Shown here: piece after piece, positions 5,454 to 8,670 of the stretch
How positions within the stretch are numbered: position 1 is the first letter of the stretch
Layout of the letters: each line of letters opens with the position of its first letter
Assembly: GCA_017444045.1 (NCBI GenBank)
Contig: JAFSXO010000037.1
Coordinates: 1 to 8,670, forward strand
Length of the DNA: 8,670 nt
DNA from: a bacterium
GTDB lineage: Bacteria; Vulcanimicrobiota; Xenobia; Xenobiales; Xenobiaceae
Reading direction: 5' to 3'
Program-made: the position numbers and the translations under genes
The notes under the pieces: model-generated
What the model saw: the letters and a program-made list of their open reading frames with translations, nothing else
Told to the model about the DNA's origin: nothing
Database searches by the model: none

Positions 5454-6116
5454 TTATTGAGCTGGAGCGACTAGCTTCCTTAATTCGCTGATTACGGCAG
5501 AACTAATCCTCTCCGGCTCTCCCGAGCCATCAAACGAGCGCAGCAGGCTGCGCTCCTTATAAAAATTAGTCAGAGGAGCCGTCTTACTGCGGTATTCTTC
5601 AATACGGGCAGCAATAACGTCCTCATGATCATCATGCCTGTGCACCAGCTCACAGCCATCGAAATCACAGACACCCATCTTCTTTGGCGGACGATTGGTC
5701 AGATGATAAACTGACTTGCACTGCGGACAAACACGACGCTGCACCAGGCGCTGTACAGCAACCTCTACGGGAATATCCAAGCTGACGACTGCATCCAAGG
5801 CAATACCCATTTCAGCCAGCAAAGCTTCAAAGGCCTCGGCCTGAGCGATATCGCGGGGAAAGCCATCAAAAATAAAGCCCTTTTTGCCCACGCGGTTAAA
5901 AAGATACTCGCCAATGATGTTAAGTACGATCTTATCGGGCACAAAATGGCCGCGGTCAATATAATAAGAGATCTGCCGACCGAATTCGGTATGATTCTGC
6001 TGATGCTCGCGAAAAATATCGCCAGTAGAAATATGCACAGACTGAAACTCTTTAGTCAGCGTCCCCGACAAAGTACCCTTACCCGATCCGGGAGGTCCCA
6101 ATAAGACCAAACGCAT
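5454..6116 (-). CDS. adk: Adenylate kinase, zinc-LID form
   Basis: Adk catalyses ATP + AMP = 2 ADP and balances cytosolic adenine nucleotides. The 220-residue product has the P-loop GPPGSGKGT (7-15), the AMP-binding residues Thr31, Arg36, Arg88 and Gln92 (STGDIFR, DGFPRDIAQAE) and the long LID domain (about 123-165). LID zinc ligands are Cys130, Cys133, Cys150 and Asp153, the same set and numbering as in B. subtilis; an extra Cys155 follows. Residues 16-17 are Leu-Ser where most family members have Gln-Ala after GKGT. The start is ATG 6116, with GGAGGT 4 nt upstream; a longer in-frame ATG at 6167 would add 17 residues not found in the family and lacks a good ribosome-binding site. A terminator separates it from secY, so it probably depends on its own promoter or on read-through. 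Confidence 0.98.
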   Translation of the reverse strand: MRLVLLGPPGSGKGTLSGTLTKEFQSVHISTGDIFREHQQNHTEFGRQISYYIDRGHFVPDKIVLNIIGEYLFNRVGKKGFIFDGFPRDIAQAEAFEALLAEMGIALDAVVSLDIPVEVAVQRLVQRRVCPQCKSVYHLTNRPPKKMGVCDFDGCELVHRHDDHEDVIAARIEEYRSKTAPLTNFYKERSLLRSFDGSGEPERISSAVISELRKLVAPAQ

Positions 6117-6137
6117 AAGCACCTCCAAACAAAAGCC

Positions 6138-6151
6138 GTCGCTGCCGCGAC
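6138..6151 (-). other. Small GC-rich hairpin in the adk leader
   Basis: GTCGC (6138-6142) and GCGAC (6147-6151) form a perfect 5-bp stem with a 4-nt loop. It lies after the secY terminator and ten nucleotides before the adk ribosome-binding site. No U-run directly follows. Its role is unknown. Confidence 0.35.
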
Positions 6152-6179
6152 ATCTTACCGAATACATTTGACAGCCATG

Positions 6180-6214
6180 AAAAAAAGCCTATCCGCCAGG
6201 CGAACAGGCTTTTT
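6180..6214 (-). terminator. Intrinsic terminator between secY and adk
   Basis: AAAAAGCCT and AGGCTTTTT (6182-6190 and 6206-6214) form a 9-bp stem, with an inner CGC/GCG pair set in the loop. On the minus strand the stem runs directly into seven T residues (6186-6180). It starts 18 nt after the secY stop. The opposite strand also has a T5 tail, so it could act both ways, but no plus-strand gene reads into it. It divides the usual spc transcript between secY and adk-map. Confidence 0.85.
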
Positions 6215-6232
6215 AAGCTATCGGCAACAGTG

Positions 6233-7543
6233 CTACTTCATGAACCCATGATAATGCCGCTGGATAAGTCTAGCCTGTATCTGCTGCATAGTATCGAGTG
6301 CCACACCAACGATAATCAACAGGGAAGTAGATCCCAAGAAGAACGTATTGACACCGGTTAGCTGCATAATATAAGTAGGCGCAACGGCAATAAAGGCCAA
6401 GAAGATAGCCGATACAAAAGTCAAACGCGAAAACAGACGATCGAGATACTCAGCGGTTGGCACGCCCGGTCGAATGCCAGGAATGAAGCCGCCCGACTTC
6501 TTCAAATTCTCAGCAACATCCTTAACGTTAAACGTTATAGCTGAATAGAAGTATGTGAAGAAAATAACCAGCAAAGCGTAGCAGACATTGTATAAAATAC
6601 CACTGGGATTAAACCAGGTATCAAAGGTCTGCACCATGTGCTGGAGCTGCTCACTAGGCTCACCAAAGCCGATAAACAGCTGGACGATCGTCCTGGGGAT
6701 ATACATAATAGAGATAGCGAAGATGATCGAGATCACGCCAGCGTTATTAACTCGCAAGGGCAAATAGCTGGAATGACCGCCATACATCTTATTGCCGACC
6801 TGTCTCTTAGGATACTGGACGGCGACCTTACGCACACCTAAGTGAATGAAGATAATCCCCATCACTAGCGCGACCATTATTACCAAAAAGAGAATGAGGG
6901 AGAACCAATATGTGGCTCCCTGAACGTTAGCCTTCTCAAAGGAACTAATCAAATAGTTGGGGAAGCGCAGAACAATACCAGCAAAAATCAGCATAGATAT
7001 ACCATTGCCGATGCCGCGTTCTGTCATAAGCTCGCCCAGCCACATAAGGAAACTGGTGCCGGCTACCATAGCGATAATAACCATGACATAGAAGCCGAAG
7101 CCCTGCATGGTAAAAACGCCCTGTCCGGAGCTGCCAGCATAACGTGCCAGCGAAAAGGTCATAAATGTGGCCTGCAGAGTAGCCAGCGCAACCGTTAAGT
7201 TGCGGGTGTACTGCTGTACCTGACGCCGCCCGATTTCACCTTCTTTTTGCATCTCTTTAAGCTGCGGCAATACCGAACCCAAGAGCTGCATAATAATGGA
7301 AGCATTAATATAAGGTGTAATTCCCATCGCCGCAACTGAGAAGTTATTCAGCGCACCGCCTGTGAACATACCTAAAAACTGGAACAGCTCACCGCGGGAG
7401 AGCAGCGCATTCCAAACATCCTTGTTTACACCGGGCATACTAATATGCACGGTCAGAACAAAAACAGCAAGACCCAGCGCTACCCAACCTAAACGGTTGC
7501 GAACATCATCAGACTTCATCGCGTCTGCGAAGGGCGTACTCAC
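6233..7543 (-). CDS. secY: Protein translocase channel subunit SecY
   Basis: SecY is the pore of the SecYEG translocon, the inner-membrane channel for secreted and membrane proteins. The 436-residue protein has the expected hydrophobic segments for ten membrane helices, starting near residue 18. The plug and helix 2 region FTGGALNNFSVAAMGITPYINASIIMQ spans about 60-86. Cytosolic loop C4 (about 238-265) has QYPKRQVG and loop C5 (about 340-365) has GIRPG with Arg358, equivalent to the conserved Arg357 of E. coli needed for SecA and ribosome function. I chose GTG 7543 as the start: it overlaps the rplO stop by one base (TAGTG), and AGGAG lies about 8 nt upstream. A TTG two codons earlier sits too near that site, and an ATG at residue 9 lacks one. 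A terminator follows, so secY appears to end this transcription unit. Confidence 0.98.
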   Translation of the reverse strand: MSTPFADAMKSDDVRNRLGWVALGLAVFVLTVHISMPGVNKDVWNALLSRGELFQFLGMFTGGALNNFSVAAMGITPYINASIIMQLLGSVLPQLKEMQKEGEIGRRQVQQYTRNLTVALATLQATFMTFSLARYAGSSGQGVFTMQGFGFYVMVIIAMVAGTSFLMWLGELMTERGIGNGISMLIFAGIVLRFPNYLISSFEKANVQGATYWFSLILFLVIMVALVMGIIFIHLGVRKVAVQYPKRQVGNKMYGGHSSYLPLRVNNAGVISIIFAISIMYIPRTIVQLFIGFGEPSEQLQHMVQTFDTWFNPSGILYNVCYALLVIFFTYFYSAITFNVKDVAENLKKSGGFIPGIRPGVPTAEYLDRLFSRLTFVSAIFLAFIAVAPTYIMQLTGVNTFFLGSTSLLIIVGVALDTMQQIQARLIQRHYHGFMK

Positions 7544-7986
7544 TAGCAAATCTCCTCTACCTTACCACCAGCATTTTCAACAGCTGTGCGGGCACCTTCA
7601 GTGAAGGCATGCAAAATAACGGTCAGCTTACGGGAAAGGCTTCCGTTACCCAACAATTTAACCGGGTTATTCAAAGAGCGAATAATACCCTTATCTCTTA
7701 AAGCTTCAGGAGTTACCACATCGCCATCATCAAAACGCTCAAGGCTTCCTACGGCGACTTCTATGTACTCAATACGGAAACGATTCTTAAAGCCCTTAAA
7801 TTTAGGCAGCCTACGATACCAAGGAGTCTGACCGCCTTCAAAGCCAGGAGCTTTAGTTCCGCCAGAACGGGATTTCTGGCCATTAGAACCACGGCCGGCT
7901 GTTTTAACACTGCAGCCATGACCACGGCCTACGCGCTTGCGAACGTGACGCGCACCCTTAGGTGATCTCAAATCATTAGAATCCAT
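7543..7986 (-). CDS. rplO: 50S ribosomal protein uL15
   Basis: uL15 is a late-assembling large-subunit protein with a long N-terminal extension through 23S rRNA. The 147-residue product shows the basic glycine-rich start with GRGHGCSVKTAGRGSNGQKSR (20-40) and GFEGGQTPWYRRLPKFKGF (48-66). The C-terminal globular part ends with TEGARTAVENAGGKVEEI, in the typical manner. The ATG start has GGAGG 8 nt upstream. The stop overlaps the secY GTG start by one base, so translation of the two is likely coupled. It directly follows rpsE; the rpmD gene that usually lies between them is absent, and a strong hairpin fills part of the 72-nt gap. Confidence 0.99.
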   Translation of the reverse strand: MDSNDLRSPKGARHVRKRVGRGHGCSVKTAGRGSNGQKSRSGGTKAPGFEGGQTPWYRRLPKFKGFKNRFRIEYIEVAVGSLERFDDGDVVTPEALRDKGIIRSLNNPVKLLGNGSLSRKLTVILHAFTEGARTAVENAGGKVEEIC

Positions 7987-8000
7987 ACTAAAATCCTCCA

Positions 8001-8029
8001 GCTCGCTGCCATTGCAAATGACAGCGAGC
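8001..8029 (-). other. 13-bp hairpin in the rpsE-rplO gap, in the rpmD slot
   Basis: In minus-strand RNA, GCUCGCUGUCAUU (8029-8017) pairs with AAUGGCAGCGAGC (8013-8001) over a 3-nt UGC loop. Twelve pairs are Watson-Crick and one is U-G; in the opposite strand that pair would be an A-C mismatch, so the structure suits the transcribed RNA. The stem ends one base before the GGAGG of rplO, and no strong U-run follows, so it is not a typical terminator. It could control rplO translation or mark an mRNA processing site. Confidence 0.65.
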
Positions 8030-8058
8030 CATAAAGTATCGCAAACCGTATAACCGGT

Positions 8059-8634
8059 TTACTCGGCCTCAGCCTCTGTTTCTGTTACGGGTACCGGCAT
8101 CGCACTCTGAGCTAACAGCTCAGCATTTCTGCGGCCCACTAATTCTTCCACGGTCTTGCCGCGGCGTCTGGCTACTACATCGGCATTCATAATGCTGCTC
8201 AGACCTTTAACAGTCGCATAAACAACATTAATAGCATTGTTAGAGCCTAAGCATTTGGTAATCACATCGGTTATGCCGCACAGCTCAACAACAGTGCGCA
8301 CCGCGCCACCAGCGATAACACCAGTACCGGAGGCAGCGGGCTTCAGGATAACGCGAGAGGAACCAAACACATAATTAACCTCGTGCGGAATGGTATGTCC
8401 CATAATAGGTATGCGCACCAAAGCCTTCTTCGCTTCTTCAGAACCTTTTCTGATCGCCTCAGAGACTTCATTAGCTTTTCCTATACCGACTCCGACGACA
8501 CCGTGTCCGTCACCGACGACCACTAGAGCGGAGAAGGACATGCGTTTACCGCCCTTAACGACCTTGGACACGCGGTTAACCTTAACCAATTGCTCTTTGA
8601 GGTCGAGTCCGGACGGATCAATTCTCTTAATCAT
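8059..8634 (-). CDS. rpsE: 30S ribosomal protein uS5
   Basis: uS5 is a small-subunit protein at the mRNA entry and decoding region, tied to translational fidelity and spectinomycin response. The 191-residue product has the N-terminal double-stranded RNA-binding-type domain with RVSKVVKGGKRMSFSALVVV (21-40), where the loop around 22-31 is the spectinomycin-linked region in this family. GVGIGKANEV (51-60) follows. The C-terminal domain carries ASGTGVIAGGAVRTVVEL and GRRNAE, and the protein ends in an acidic tail, ETEAEAE, which is longer than in many homologues. The ATG start has GGAGG 6 nt upstream. It is the first complete gene of the window; rplR (uL18) would be expected upstream, outside the window. 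Confidence 0.99.
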   Translation of the reverse strand: MIKRIDPSGLDLKEQLVKVNRVSKVVKGGKRMSFSALVVVGDGHGVVGVGIGKANEVSEAIRKGSEEAKKALVRIPIMGHTIPHEVNYVFGSSRVILKPAASGTGVIAGGAVRTVVELCGITDVITKCLGSNNAINVVYATVKGLSSIMNADVVARRRGKTVEELVGRRNAELLAQSAMPVPVTETEAEAE

Positions 8635-8650
8635 TCAAATCCTCCAAATT

Positions 8651-8667
8651 GCAGGTCATGATCCTGC
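8651..8667 (-). other. Small hairpin upstream of rpsE
   Basis: GCAGG (8651-8655) and CCTGC (8663-8667) form a perfect 5-bp stem with a 7-nt loop, 5 nt before the rpsE GGAGG. The TAA at the very edge (8670-8668) could be the stop of the preceding gene, but this cannot be confirmed from the window. Confidence 0.35.
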
Positions 8668-8670
8668 TTA

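Noticed and set aside
4884..5474. Open frame of 196 codons on the plus strand opposite map
   Set aside because: It lies wholly antisense to a complete methionine aminopeptidase and into the end of adk, has no recognisable domain or good ribosome-binding site, and is best explained as a by-product of codon use in map.
6152..6180. Possible adk promoter with TAAGAT as -10
   Set aside because: No hexamer resembling TTGACA lies 16-18 nt upstream on the minus strand, so I do not list it as a feature.

Overview
This window is a bacterial housekeeping locus: the distal part of the spc ribosomal-protein operon and the whole alpha operon, all read on the minus strand (right to left in window coordinates). 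In transcription order it holds rpsE (uS5), rplO (uL15), secY, adk, map, rpmJ (bL36), rpsM (uS13), rpsK (uS11), rpsD (uS4), rpoA and rplQ (bL17). It ends with the start of a gene for a fused, two-domain ABC ATPase of the ECF (energy-coupling factor) vitamin/metal importer type, which runs off the left edge. I see no mobile element, CRISPR array, tRNA, rRNA or foreign-looking gene.

The layout fits Bacillota or a related lineage. Supporting signs are the zinc-binding forms of S4 and L36, an adenylate kinase LID with Cys-Cys-Cys-Asp zinc ligands numbered as in Bacillus, an ecfA gene after rplQ, strong GGAGG ribosome-binding sites, and roughly balanced base composition. I do not name a genus. rpsD sits inside the alpha operon, unlike in B. 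subtilis. SecY is not a close match to the Bacillus form I remember.

Two genes usual for this array are missing: rpmD (uL30) between rpsE and rplO, and infA (IF-1) between map and rpmJ. A 13-bp hairpin sits in the short gap where rpmD would be. A near-consensus promoter and a leader of about 240 nt sit in the infA slot.

Transcription appears to be split into units. An intrinsic terminator lies between secY and adk. A TTGACT-17-TATAAT promoter overlaps the end of map and should drive rpmJ to rplQ. One hairpin followed by a second inverted repeat separates rplQ from the ECF gene, which has its own possible promoter and a TTG start. Small hairpins precede the ribosome-binding sites of at least six genes. 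In two of them the imperfect pairs are G-U only in the RNA of the transcribed strand.

Together the genes encode ribosome assembly proteins, the RNA polymerase alpha subunit, the Sec translocon pore, the enzyme that removes the N-terminal methionine, and adenylate kinase. I did not find an evidently new biological system. The most interesting parts are the infA-slot leader, the intergenic RNA structures and the ECF ATPase fusion.
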